A stretch of DNA of 64,000 nt, taken from contig CAJQUW010000942.1 in NCBI GenBank assembly GCA_907163375.1, forward strand, positions 1 through 64,000, written 5' to 3'. A model generated the notes under the pieces. That model saw nothing but the letters and a program-made list of their open reading frames with translations. It had not been told where the DNA came from and made no database searches. Made by a program: the position numbers and the translations under genes. Every line of letters starts with the position of its first letter. The stretch's first letter is position 1. Source of the stretch: Prostheceraeus crozeri. Taxonomy: Eukaryota; Platyhelminthes; Polycladida; Euryleptidae. This document shows, one piece after another, positions 23,624 through 34,241 of this stretch.

Positions 23624-23840
23624 ATTAAAATTTTTTAGTAACTTAAATTTTTGATAACTAGAATAGATTAAAATTTTTTGATAACTTAAAATTTTTTCAT
23701 AACTAGAATAGTTTAAAATTCTTAACTTAAAAATTTTTCATAGCTAGAATAGATTAAAATTTTTTCATAACTAGAATAGATTAAAATTTTTCATAACTAG
23801 AAAAGATTACAATTTTTCTTAACTTAAAAATTTTTTTATT
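23624..23840. repeat. AT-rich tandem repeat, ~35-bp unit
   Basis: Six or so imperfect copies of ATAACTAGAATAGATTAAAA with variable T runs lie between the capsid gene and the next small ORF. Confidence 0.7.
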
Positions 23841-23844
23841 AAAA

Positions 23845-23958
23845 ATGTCGGAAGCGAAAAGTAGTAATAATAATAAAACTGTTGAATTAAAATTACGTAA
23901 CATTGTTGACAAAAATACACCTAAAACTATTACGATTAACAAAAAAAGTATTACATAA
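23845..23958 (+). CDS. Short ORF (37 aa) upstream of the pX-like gene
   Basis: ATG at 23845, stop TAA at 23956-23958; Ser/Asn-rich start, then alternating Val/Leu/Lys. It ends 8 nt before the next ATG and has the same AAAAATG start context as other genes of this element, so it may be a small virion gene or the true N-terminus of the next one. Unrecognised. Confidence 0.3.
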   Translation: MSEAKSSNNNKTVELKLRNIVDKNTPKTITINKKSIT

Positions 23959-23966
23959 GTAAACCA

Positions 23967-24329
23967 ATGATAGAGAATATTCAATTACAAGAAGAAAAGA
24001 ATGGCGGGATTCTCCCATTAATTCCTCTAATAATAGGTGCCATAGCAGCTGCGGGAAGTGTCGCAGGTGGGACAGCTGGTATTGTTCAAGCAGTAAATAA
24101 AAATAAATCAGAGAAGGCAGCATTAGAAGAACAAAAACGTCATAATAGAGAGTTAGAGAAAGTTGCTAAGGGAGAAGGAATAGTAGAGAATTTTATTAGT
24201 AAATTAAATTTAGTTGATGAAGGAAAACGAGCTCTTAAAAAAATTCTCCACAATGTTGATGATTTAATAGAAATTAAAGAAACTAAAGATGGTTCTGGAA
24301 TATATGTCAGTCCTAGTATGATTAGGTAA
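23967..24329 (+). CDS. Small virion protein with Gly/Ala hydrophobic segment (pX-like)
   Basis: 120 codons, intact. Residues 13-45 (GGILPLIPLIIGAIAAAGSV then AGGTAGIVQAVN) form a hydrophobic Gly/Ala segment. A charged helix with RHNRELEKVAKGEG follows, and the C-terminus is DGSGIYVSPSM. The pattern GG-LPL-hydrophobic, RHN, GxGIYxxP recurs in Polinton/adintovirus genomes next to the capsid genes. In those elements it is regarded as an adenovirus pX-like virion component. Function here is inferred from that similarity. Confidence 0.6.
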   Translation: MIENIQLQEEKNGGILPLIPLIIGAIAAAGSVAGGTAGIVQAVNKNKSEKAALEEQKRHNRELEKVAKGEGIVENFISKLNLVDEGKRALKKILHNVDDLIEIKETKDGSGIYVSPSMIR

Positions 24330-24330
24330 T

Positions 24331-24410
24331 AACCTCAGGACCTTTGGTTCGATAGGTTAGTAACCTGAGGACCTTTGGTCCGATCGGCTAAAGCCTCTGA
24401 GCAAGGTTCT
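24331..24410 (-). repeat. Right arm of the internal inverted repeat
   Basis: The reverse complement carries the same CAGAGGCTTTAGCCGATCGG and AGGTCCTCAGGTTACTAACC text as 21583-21706. Confidence 0.8.
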
Positions 24411-24441
24411 ACTCGGTAAAACATTTATTTTACCTTTAAAA

Positions 24442-24855
24442 ATGAATTCTACAAATTCCGGAAATTTAATTAAATTAAAAATTGCTAATTTAGATTTATT
24501 AAATTATCTCTTAAAAGTACATAAAACCTCAAATTGTCAGCATATTGGAGGTGACATACAAAAAACATTAGAAAACTTTCCTGGATTTATTTGGAGTAAA
24601 TATTCAAAAGAAAAACATCTTCCTGGTCATTCATATACCGGTCCAGGAACTCGATTAGATATAAGACTAGATGAGAATAATAATCCAAAACCAGGTGAAG
24701 AACCAATAAATAGAGTAGATGAAGCAGCTTACAGACATGATTTAGCTTATCAAAATCATGACCTAAGTTCTCGTCATGTAGCTGATAGGAAAATGATTCA
24801 AGAATTAGATAGTATTCAAAATCCTATATTTAGAGAAAGAATTGAAAGAATTTGA
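24442..24855 (+). CDS. Parvovirus-type phospholipase A2 domain protein
   Basis: 137 codons, intact. The calcium-binding loop YTGPGTRLD lies at about residues 72-80 and the catalytic pair HD in AAYRHDLAY at about 108-116, preceded by NRVDEA. These are the two signature motifs of the PLA2-like domain found in parvovirus VP1 unique regions and in adintoviruses. In those viruses it acts during passage through the endosomal membrane. The protein is short and has no capsid domain attached, as in adintoviruses where it is a separate gene. It is the last gene before the right TIR. An intact frame in a decayed element may be chance. Confidence 0.8.
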   Translation: MNSTNSGNLIKLKIANLDLLNYLLKVHKTSNCQHIGGDIQKTLENFPGFIWSKYSKEKHLPGHSYTGPGTRLDIRLDENNNPKPGEEPINRVDEAAYRHDLAYQNHDLSSRHVADRKMIQELDSIQNPIFRERIERI

Positions 24856-24972
24856 AGAATTTTTTTGATGTTGTGGCTTGGAACGGTCATGATTGTAATT
24901 CTCAAATTTGAGATTTTGAAAAATTTGAAAAAATGGTACTTTTTAAATGGACTAAATTTATGAATTTAGGTC

Positions 24973-25076
24973 TTAAAAACCTGAAAAAGGGTTCAAATTC
25001 ATGAATTTATGTCGTTTTTAAAAATACCAATTTTTCTGAATTTGTCTTGGCCTGGAACGGTCTTCTTCCCATTACT
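24973..25076 (-). repeat. Right terminal inverted repeat of the Polinton-like element
   Basis: Partner of 10111-10214; it is followed directly by the TSD copy ggcaag. Confidence 0.95.
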
Positions 25077-25082
25077 GGCAAG

Positions 25083-27143
25083 TAAGCAGAATGAAATTTA
25101 CAATACCTCCTCAGTAAAACTATCTCTAAGCAATACAACCAAAAGTATCGCACTGATTCATTGAATTGTGATCATAGCATCAAAATACTTTTATATGTTC
25201 CATTCAGCAGCAATGAAATGTGCAAATTAATTGAAAGATTTCATCGCCTATTTCAGAAGATGACGAATTTCCAAAATATCGTTATGTTCCATGCACACTA
25301 TATAAACCAAACGACGTGATGGACTCAAGAGACTACATAAGATTTCGTAAATAGTTGAATTACTTTGATGACACAGTTGTATCATCAGTTCATTCCTTCA
25401 CTGTAGCGATGGTTCGAATCCATCAACGGCAGTGTGAAGGTGGTTCTTCGGTGGGTACAGTGATTGATATTGAGCTGAAACCAATAAATTAAAGAAAAAC
25501 AGTCATCTGACAAGCACCATGCATTGAAATTCAGTAAATGTCATACACGTGTGAAACTCAGAGAACAACAGAATCAGAGCTGGTGGGCCAACGCAATTTT
25601 GTTATAATAATGATTTTCTTTGATGACAATGTTATTTCATTAAGTTGTCATTGAGCACATTGTCGACGCCAATACTTCGTTCAGGTGCAGCTGGATCGAA
25701 TGACAACGACTTGTAATGAGAAGATATCAACCAGCTGTTGTTCATGTGATCGACCGCTGACGCATGTACATGAAGATAGGATAAAAGCCCCGTTACATTC
25801 CACAGTAGTGTAGGTCTGAATAAGTCAATAAACGAAAGAATAAAAATCAAATACAAAGGAAAAACAGCATTGTTTGTTAACTCATTCAGACGTGGAGCCA
25901 TTGTGGAATGCAATTGCCCATTTTTGTGCATCTTTATGGCAGGTAAAAGACAATGAAAAAGGTACAGGTTCGATCGATCACTATGAAAGAGGACTGATGC
26001 CGTTTAGTATTAGCCAGTGGAGCACGAAAGACACTGGGGTTTCTTTGAGTGGGAATTCGTTCCTCGAACATTTTTCGCAGACGATGATGCGAATGTGAGG
26101 ACACTTTACGAGTACTTAACGGTCGACAACATTTCTCGTTCGCTTAAGCCCTGAGGAACAGTTGGTAGTCATTGCCGATATTATTATTTCAACACTTCAC
26201 AATTTATTCTTGCAGTAAACTGGAGAGTTGTGAAATAGGAAAATCACATAAAAAGACTAAACGCAAAGAAGCTACGTTAACGCTAAATTTCTGATTGATG
26301 AAGAATTATTTGAATCCGCACCCCAAATTGACCGGTTGCTTTCAAAACAAGCGTGACTGCATAATTATCTGCTGATAAGAATCCGTCATGGAAACTTTGC
26401 ATAGCTAACCCAAGAATGTACAAGCGAGCTGGAAATGCCGCTTCTGTTTAACTTCCTCTTCGAATCGGATGAGGACGATCACAATCCACCAACAAGCGAA
26501 GGGATCTACACGTAATAGCGTTGTACTCTCTGTAGGAAAGTTGCGACGAAAACACTCGCAGCAGGAATATTTCGATTCACAGCTCTTGAAGGAAGAAAGT
26601 CAACTTCTTATTACGCAGTTCACGCAACCACTTTTAATGATGGGGCTACATTTTTTCCTTATAAAAAAAGTCTCAAGTGAGGAACGCCAGCCAAGTCATT
26701 CGTCATAATTTTTAGCATGGAATATTTTCAGGTCATTTTCTATCCTACATGTGTTTATGCCTCCGATCGGTTACAGGTATTCAAAGGCAAACTAAATTTA
26801 ATCAAGATATTGCGTTTGACGACAAAAAAAAACGATTTGATAAATCTAAACGTGCTTAGTACCCTAAACAAAGGTACATTAACTGCATGACCTAGAGATG
26901 GTTCTACACGCACCGTACTACTTCTCACGTAATCACAGAAAGCACAGACAAATGTCATTTTACCTCAGTCTGCTTCCCATTGGATTTATGTGCTTTCTTT
27001 GTTTCTATCTGACAAGAAAAGGCACCGTGAAGACATCGACAACTGTGCAGTTTTGCATCAGTCAACGGGTGATGCATCGTTCTGTGAAAGTCTCATTTTC
27101 AGTCTCGTGTTGGCGGTCCGACTATATGTCGAAAGGTCTTATG
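25083..27143. other. No recognisable gene
   Basis: Only short frames. A stretch near 26.46-26.70 kb has CTLCRKV-like cysteine text in broken frames, but I cannot assign it. A frame ending at the hAT insertion site (27.0-27.14 kb) appears to continue beyond the element at 29.905 kb, so some coding-like sequence was interrupted there. Confidence 0.45.
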
Positions 27144-27650
27144 CAGTGGTCGGATTTCGAAATTTCGCCAATTTCGCGTATCGGCTCTGATTTCGCGTAT
27201 AGGTCTGATTTCGCGTATTAGCGCTGACTTCGCGCATCAGCACTGATTTCGTTTACTTTTGTTTTATGTACCCTACGAGCAAGTATATATTTATGTGGTA
27301 ACACAAGTTTACGTACTACAAGTTTACAGGAACAAGTCCACTTACAGCGAACAAAAATAGATGATAGAGAGAATTTCATCTTCTATCAGATGACATACAT
27401 CTTATGGAGGACGCAGATAAGCATTTCAGTGATTTTCATGCTTTGTCAATACATCACACACAACAATTTTAAACAAATTTTGTAATCTCACTTAGCTAAT
27501 TTGTATGTGCAGTCTTTTTATCGTGTAAACAAACTTCTTTCATTCAAACAGGAAAATCCAGAAAGTTAATTCCTTTTGTTCATTTCAAAGGACATGCCGC
27601 ATGTTATAGGTGTGTAGATCTGAAGATTGATATCAACAATAATATTAAAG

Positions 27651-27836
27651 ATAAAGAAAAATTAACGTAGTCTCAAAATGCATCATTTTATTGACAAATT
27701 TTCGTCACAGACTTCATCAGGTGCACGATGCAAATGAACATTTGCATCGTGCACCTGATGAAGTCTGTGACAAACTCTGTGACAAACATTTGTCAATAAA
27801 CTGAAGCATTTTGAGACTACGTTAATTTTTCTTTAT
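27651..27836. repeat. Foldback (long perfect-arm hairpin)
   Basis: The arms starting ATAAAGAAAAATTAACGTAG and ending with its complement pair almost perfectly around a centre near 27,743 (the inner arm begins CATTTGCATCGTGCACCTGA). The right arm has a small internal duplication. MITE-like. Confidence 0.85.
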
Positions 27837-28318
27837 CATTTCCTAAGTCTCATGGCGATTACTTTTGAATAATAAGAACATGTATAAATGGACAGTGACA
27901 GTGAAATACAGGATTTGATATATAGTTACGTATCTGTAAAATTATTGATTGCGTTTTAACTGGAGATTTTATTAGCTTAATTTGTATTCGCAATATTCAC
28001 GTGTCATTTGTTTGGCGTGTTCTGTTCATTCTAATGGAAAGGAAATTTTTCAGGAAAATAGAAACACTCAACTTTACTTGATAAAATAAAATAGCATACA
28101 AAACCATATAATAAGAACATATAAGATATTGTAGAATATAGAACATGTTTTTCCCACCATACTTGATTGTGATCATGGATCTTCTATAATTAGTATTTTA
28201 TTGTTTACATGCACGATCTAGGTAAGAAAACTTACGACTTCAACTTATGCGCCATCTACTTTATAACTTTATCCAAATAGTAACACACACAGAAGTTTGC
28301 TTTATACGCCTATGTAAC

Positions 28319-28970
28319 TCATAATGGCAAGCAATCCATTGAATTACACAGATCAGTCTTTTTTGAATATTTGCTACTCGGCATAGAAGAATCTGAGAAT
28401 TGGTGTACATGTACATGTCTTTTTAGATTCACATCGAGTGCTATACTGCACGCGGCTTCTTTTTTCATTTCTAATGCATTTCTTTCTTGTCGAAGATCCA
28501 TCAGGTCTTTCTCGGCTTTTCTGGCCTGCTGCAGTGCATTCTCTGCAAGAGATGTTAGTCGCCGTTGCTCATCTTCCTTTTTCTTAAGAGAAGTTACGAT
28601 GTCTTCCATCTCAGTCGCGTGCTTTCGAATACTTTCGTTCTGTTCATTTCCTCGTTCAATTCTTTTCGTAGACGTTCTTCTAATTTCTGTCTTTCTTTTT
28701 CTTCCCGTTCTTTTCGTTGCTCCTGCTTCCATGCTTCATATTTCGAGTGCGATGCCGTGTATGAATCTCTGAGTTGACGATCTATTTTCAATGTAGAGCT
28801 GTCCAAATTTTGCTGTGAGAATTTTTTCGACCAAAATTCTCCTACATCGTTTTCATAGGCGTTTTTTACCAGACTTTGATGAAGCCTAATCTCGACTTGC
28901 AATGTCGATTGGTCGGTATCTCCTAAAATGTTAGGGATGGCTTTGACGAATTTAAAACCCCATTTCTCAT
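28319..28970 (-). pseudogene. Coiled-coil protein frame inside the hAT element
   Basis: Two overlapping frames (28902-28594 and 28732-28319) form one coding-like stretch after a single frameshift. It has a folded-looking N-terminal part (YEKWGFKFVKAIPNILGD), then a long Glu/Lys/Arg coiled coil and a Ser/His-rich tail. I recognise no family. It may be captured host sequence or an accessory gene of a related autonomous hAT. Further short frames at 29005-29365 on the same strand may belong to it. Confidence 0.35.
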
Positions 28971-29583
28971 AATGGTCACTCTGTTGGTACAGAGGACTTA
29001 AAAATCATGAAGCACTCAGTACCTCGTTCCCGAAAGGCAAATAGTCGCTCAATCTTTTTGTAATTTCCATGTAAAGGCTTTCATGATCTTGAAGGCGATT
29101 GCCTGGTTGGGCCTGATAAATCTGAGAAGATTTTTCGAGCTTTTTCGCCAATGATGATGGTGTAGGCGTTGTGCCAATGATCAAAGTTGGGTACATCAAT
29201 TTTCCAGCATCGGGAAGGGATCTGATCAATTGATATATTTCTGAAAATCATGTTCTCAGAATGAAGTACTAACATAATTCTTATGTTAACCTCAGCATAT
29301 TCACAAGCAACATACATTCGTGTGTAAAATGGATCTGGAAAAGGTAAAAATATTAATAAATCCATCGCATATCATATGGAACATCGCAGTTCAAACTTAA
29401 TTCAGATGGAGTTACAAACTTAATGATAAGATGTTAAATAATGCCTAGTTAGTCACAAGTATAAACACATAAAGCAGTTCATAAACTCTATCGAAGATTG
29501 ATATTATAAATGAGAATTAGAATATCAATATCAAGTTATCTAGTGACAAGAGCATTAGCTCGCGGTATATATTATAATATATC

Positions 29584-29765
29584 GTGGTGTCCGTGGCACA
29601 GTGGTTGCGTACTTGTACTAGCGATCTCATGGTCCAGAGGTCGAACCCGGAAAGTGTCATTGGAAGTCGGCAGGAAGGGCATCCGGACTACAAAGCACCA
29701 CAACGCTCCAAACAAAGTCTGACTTAAGTCAGCACCGTCCAAGGCCCCAGTAGGGGTAAAAAGTG
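29584..29765 (+). repeat. tRNA-derived SINE
   Basis: A-box-like GGCACAGTGGTT (about 29594-29605) and B-box-like GGTCGAACCC (29639-29648) lie at tRNA spacing. A body with GGCAGGAAGGGCATCCGGAC and GTCAGCACCGTCCAAGGCC follows. A second, headless copy lies at 9468-9543. Confidence 0.75.
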
Positions 29766-29904
29766 ACGTAAAATCCGTAAAAAAAAATATCTAAGTGCAT
29801 AATTTCGTTCGCGTATAAATCCTCAATTTCGCGTATTCGCGTATTTCCAGTCCAATTCGCGTAATACGCGAAATTCGCGTCAGAATCCGACCACTGGTCT
29901 TATG

Positions 29905-31650
29905 AGGAAGATAGACTTTTCCAGGAAGCTTCGAATTGTTCGGATTGTTTTGGACGATTTTCAGGATGATTCTAAACAGCCACGGCATGATCATGAAGTG
30001 CATTGTGAAAGAATTAGTTGACATTACATGATCAACGAATAAACTAGATAATTCGGCCATCGTTTGAGTGATGTTGATGAAAAGAAAAGTGTCTGCGGCT
30101 TTCACAGGAATGACTTATTCTTTGAAGTCCGATATTTTGCCTTCTTCGACGGGGACTTGACATGCACTGACAGACAACAGACACGTATGAAAGATCAGCT
30201 GAACAATAGCTACAGCCAGGCTTCATTAACGCAAACCTCACATTTACAAACTTTTAATAAATGAAGCATAGAAATACAGGACAATCACTACTTCCTTTCT
30301 TATGAGTAATTATTTACTAGGGAGTCTTTAGTTGCGTAGAATGTTTTCAAATATCTGCATAAAACACATTGTGATGTAGTAATTAACTAATTAAAACTAT
30401 ATCACAGATTACATTCAGATTTCAGTGTGTTGACACAACGTGATTAATAACATGATAAACACAAATATTTCTGTTTTCCATTCATGCAAGTGCCCGGCAC
30501 CAAAGTCAATCAATATTACATAACTTATTTCGGGGCCGACCTCGACCTTGACCTCTACTAAAAACTTAAAAGCTATCTAGCAGCGACGTATAGCTTTGTC
30601 AAGCTTTGAACTGTGAGAGTTACAGCTTGATTACCGCTCGTACTCGTCAGAGTTGTTGGTTTACTACGTTACTTCTAAAAATAGATCATCCCACCGGTCG
30701 AGCTTTGAGCTGTGATAATTGAGAGAGAAGTTATCGCAGCTCGAAGATAGCTGTGACAAGCGGCCGCAGCTGGAGCTACTGGTGTGGCCGCTGCGATTGA
30801 AACATCGGTCAATTTCTGTAAGAATGTATCTCCCCAACGACTATCGCCGATATCAAATTCTGATCATGTTTCAATATTAGTGAAAATTCCTACCGTAAGG
30901 TGATTGTTCGGAAGTGGAATAATGGTATTTTCGCGAAGATAGCAAAATACATTCAAGGAATTGATTGGCTATCTTTGGGTAATTCGACTTCCTCTCTTGA
31001 TGAATTGGCGGAATTCTTCCTAGGTTCACTAAAGGCTATTTTCAATGAATGCAACTTTTAGATGACTGCAACTTTTTACATTCACGTGTTTTTTCTCTCT
31101 TTGAAAACTCTGATTCAGAAATTAATAGATTCAAACAAAAATCTCGAAAACGTCTTTCATCAAAGGAAATTCCCTACAAATGTTAATATTAAGTAATAAA
31201 TCTTGACTTAACATAATTACTTGTCCACAGATGAGATTCAGTGTCCGTTTTTGGTTTTGTCTAAAGTCTCCCCATCTTACCTACGGTGCTGCAGTATTCT
31301 CACTTCAGGTGTCGATGTATCTAGAGGCCTTTCGGGTCGCACACGCTAGGTGAAATGAATGAACAGGTCAAATGCAAAACTATGCATGAATTCAAATAAA
31401 TTTTCTTTTAAATCAAATGCAACATTTTCATAATCAATCAAATATAAATGCAGTTACAATTGTGACTCAGAATGAACAAATTCATCAAAATATATGTCTA
31501 AAAATAGAAAATTAGGAAAATATACAAGATCGTGAAATTTAAGAATTATGCAATTGCTTATTACAATGCAAGTTCGTGAATCTTTTTTGAAGAATCAATT
31601 GATTAGTGATACAGTTCAGAAAGACCTGATAATGGCAGTAAGAATAAATA
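29905..31650. other. No recognisable gene
   Basis: AT-rich with short frames. The first 150 bp continue the sequence interrupted by the hAT. A GC-richer patch around 30.70-30.80 kb repeats AGCTCGAAGATAGCTGTGAC-like text but shows no gene. Confidence 0.5.
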
Positions 31651-31675
31651 TTTCACAAGTTGAACAAAGTTAGAG

Positions 31676-33374
31676 GTGAAAGTAAAGCACCGCGTATACG
31701 AAAGCGACAAAATGCTCAGACTTCTGGATGTCAATTTGAAGAAATTCAATGAAGCGCGAGTAAACAGCGGGAGTAACTATGGCTCTCTAAGATCTACGGA
31801 CCTTCTCAAAGATGTATGTTTATGTGCCCTGGTTTGCAACCTAACTTTAAAGTTCGGTCCTCCGGATTCAATGCTTGTGTCCAGGTTGGTTTGTGTTCCG
31901 AAAATTGACCATCCTACTTCCGCGTTGGATTTTCGTCCTATCTCCGTCGGCAGCGTCTTCCTTCGCGTGGCACACAAATTCTGCTACGACGTTGGATGTC
32001 CCATTCCAACATGATCCATCCTCTCCAGTTCACCGGTAGGTCAGAGGACGGGTGTCTTTTCGCTTCTTCCATCCTTCAGGCTCTGCTGCGTGACGCAAGT
32101 GTTAGTAAGAAAAATCTCAGTGTGGGTCTGCTCGATTTTTCGAAGGCCTTTGACTCTGTGGGGATCGACAGCATCATCCGTGTAGCTGAGGGGCTTGGAG
32201 CCAGCCCTGTCATTCTCCGACATCTCCGCTCAGTTTACGGTGCGAGTATTGTTCTCCTGCCGGATGGTTCGTCTGTCCGCTGTACCAGGGGAGTCAGACA
32301 GGGAGATCCTCTCTCCCCGTTCCTGTTTGCCGGTATCATCCGTGAGGTCGTCGAGTCTTCCAACGCTTCGTCGCCTGCCATGTTGAGCCGCAAATGTTGA
32401 TGAGGTCAGCTGTGTTCTCGGGATATCCGCAAATATCATGAAAGCTCCCCTCAAGCCGTGGCAGCGGCTCGTCGTTTTCAGGCAGTACTGTTTGCAGCCT
32501 TTGATTCATCGTTTAGTTCTGGGGCGTATAACGGCGGGTGCGCTACGTGGTATGGACCGTATAATGCGTCGTGGGGTTCGTCAGGCGTTGAAGCTGCCAA
32601 AGGACACCAGTAACGGCTTTCTACACTTCAGGCCGTCTGATGGTGGTCTGGGGATCCCGTTCCCCTCCATCTTGGTCGTGTTGGCCAAAAGAAAACGAAT
32701 CAATACGCTAATTATGCTTCGTGATCCTGTGCTTTCAAGCATTACGAGTAACATTTTGTCGGGTCCGGCAAATTCGGTCGCAAGGAAAAATATTAAGATT
32801 GAGGGGAGAGCAGTGAATTCACCCGTAGAGGCGGCATCTGCTTGGAGGGATGTATTCCGTCGGTCGAGGGATGGTTCTGGAGTCTCGTGTGCTTCTTCGG
32901 CTTCCGCGTCGTGGCACGTTAACCCGAGCCCGAGGGTTTTTTCAGCGTGGTTCATTCGTGCTGTGGGTTTGCTTGGTGGTGTCTTGCCGTGCAGAACGAG
33001 AGCCTTGAGAGGTGGACGTGGTGATGGCATGGTCAATTGCAGGTCAGATTGTCGTCGGCCTGAGTCCATGCAACACATTAGTTATTGATGTGACAGTGTG
33101 CGCAGACGAATTCTATCAACAGGCGTCGAGAACTAAGAAGGCAAAATATGGAGGGGGTGACCAGCTGGCGGCTTTCTTCGGGGTCAATATTCAGGCTATC
33201 TCGGTGATTCCGTTGGTGGTTTCTTTTAGAGGCCATATGGACTCTGCCTCCCTGAGGTTCTTGATGAGTCTAAGCCATTCTGCGACGTTGGTGCGCGATT
33301 TTGTGTGGCTAACTGTGTCGGGAAGTGTCGCGTGTTACAATCAGTACTTCAGAAGTACTTATGTGTTGTCTTGA
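31676..33374 (+). pseudogene. R2/NeSL-like non-LTR retrotransposon, RT and RLE remnants
   Basis: Frames 31676-32014 and 31996-32400 hold LVCVPKIDHPTSALDFRPIS, GLLDFSKAFDSV (first catalytic Asp) and VRQGDPLSPFLFAGII. The frame 32438-33088 has the thumb and C-terminal region with WQRLVVFRQYCLQPLIHR and a Cys/His end (CRSDC...ESMQHI). 33012-33374 has VIDVTVC and PLVVSFRG, like the restriction-like endonuclease of R2-type elements. The segment that should hold the (F/Y)ADD catalytic box is missing around 32.40 kb, so there is an internal deletion as well as two frameshifts. No 28S rRNA sequence flanks it. Confidence 0.78.
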
Positions 33375-33560
33375 CTTCCTCCTTTCCTTACGTCCTTACT
33401 TTTGTATATATTCCCTCTTTGTGACTTCATAATTTCGTACGGTTTCAGGCCTTTCTCCTCAAAAGGCCTCTGTCAGATAAATGTTTCTTTGCATGTTCTT
33501 TGTATATAAATGCTCGGGTTAAGACACCCTGAAGAAAAAAAGGCAAATAAATTATTTAAA
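33375..33560 (+). mobile_element. 3' untranslated region and A-rich tail of the R2-like element
   Basis: After the last frame there is an untranslated stretch ending GAAGAAAAAAAGGCAAATAA, the kind of A-rich 3' end expected for a non-LTR element. Confidence 0.4.
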
Positions 33561-34239
33561 GTTGTGAGTGTGTGTGGTCGTAGATTATGCCAGCTCCTGA
33601 CAATTTCCGCTTTCGTTGCAGCTTTTACTGCTTTCTTCTGGGCCTGCCGATCCTCTTGACACCAGATGCTTCTTCGTTGTCTGGTTCCTGCGCTAGGACC
33701 CACGAAAGTTTAAATATAGATCCTATGTGCTTCTGTGGTGGGATCTTGGTGTCCGTTCCGTCCATCTCCGGTGAACTGAAAACGGATTTCTGGTTCTTCT
33801 CCTCGTCTACGCTCTCCTTACAGCTGGTTGTGCCCTCCTTCGGCAGCTCCTGTTTCCCAAGGTCATTGTACCACACTTTCAGGTGATCTTCACTCATTCT
33901 TACATCTTCTCCCAGTAGTCTCCAGGTTTTTCATGGGCATCCCTGACTCTTCTTGGGTACCCCCAGGCACCAGGGACTTTGTTTTTCCCGGTTCTGGGTC
34001 GGGATCTGCATTTTTATTTTTTGTGAGCAGACAATTTTCTCACAAATCCTTTTTTGCTTTTGTGTTTTTGTGTCACTGGTAGTTCTTCGTCGGGGTTTTG
34101 CTTTTTGGGATTTTTTGCTTTCAATTGCTTCCTCTTGTCTTGCGCTGAGAGCCAAATCAGCCAAATCAAAGTCTTTGTTCACAAGTCGGAAAAATGAGAA
34201 ATAAGTCAATTTTTTGTGCCATGTCTGAAAACGTCAGAA
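33561..34239. other. No recognisable gene
   Basis: Overlapping short frames on both strands, without family motifs. Confidence 0.4.
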
Positions 34240-34241
34240 TA

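Larger units (their letters stand above)
10111..25076 (+). mobile_element. Polinton/Maverick (adintovirus-like) element, 14,966 bp
   Basis: Bounded by 104-bp inverted repeats starting AGTAATGGG and ending CCCATTACT, flanked by 6-bp direct repeats ggcaag (10105-10110 and 25077-25082). An AG start and 6-bp TSD are hallmarks of Polintons. Gene order: small membrane protein, jelly-roll minor capsid, packaging ATPase (all +); protein-primed PolB and an unknown cluster (both -); then fibre-like, pX/pVI-like, major capsid, pX-like and PLA2 genes (all +). I see no retrovirus-type integrase and no adenain-like protease. Most long genes carry stops or frameshifts, so this is an old, inactivated provirus-like copy. 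Confidence 0.93.
27144..29896 (-). mobile_element. hAT-superfamily DNA transposon (non-autonomous), 2,753 bp
   Basis: Starts CAGTGGTCGGATT and ends with its inverse AATCCGACCACTG, flanked by 8-bp direct repeats GTCTTATG (27136-27143 and 29897-29904). The 8-bp duplication and CAGTG start are diagnostic of hAT. Both subterminal regions are full of short TTTCGCGTA-like repeats. No hAT transposase is visible; instead there is a broken coiled-coil frame, a 186-bp foldback and a SINE. Confidence 0.88.

Noticed and set aside
25375-25450. GGTTCGAATCC, an exact pol III B-box
   Set aside because: No A-box at proper spacing and no tRNA cloverleaf; could be a SINE scrap or chance.
31676-33374. R2-like element as marker of rDNA
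   Set aside because: No 28S rRNA sequence at either side; the family includes non-rDNA relatives such as NeSL.
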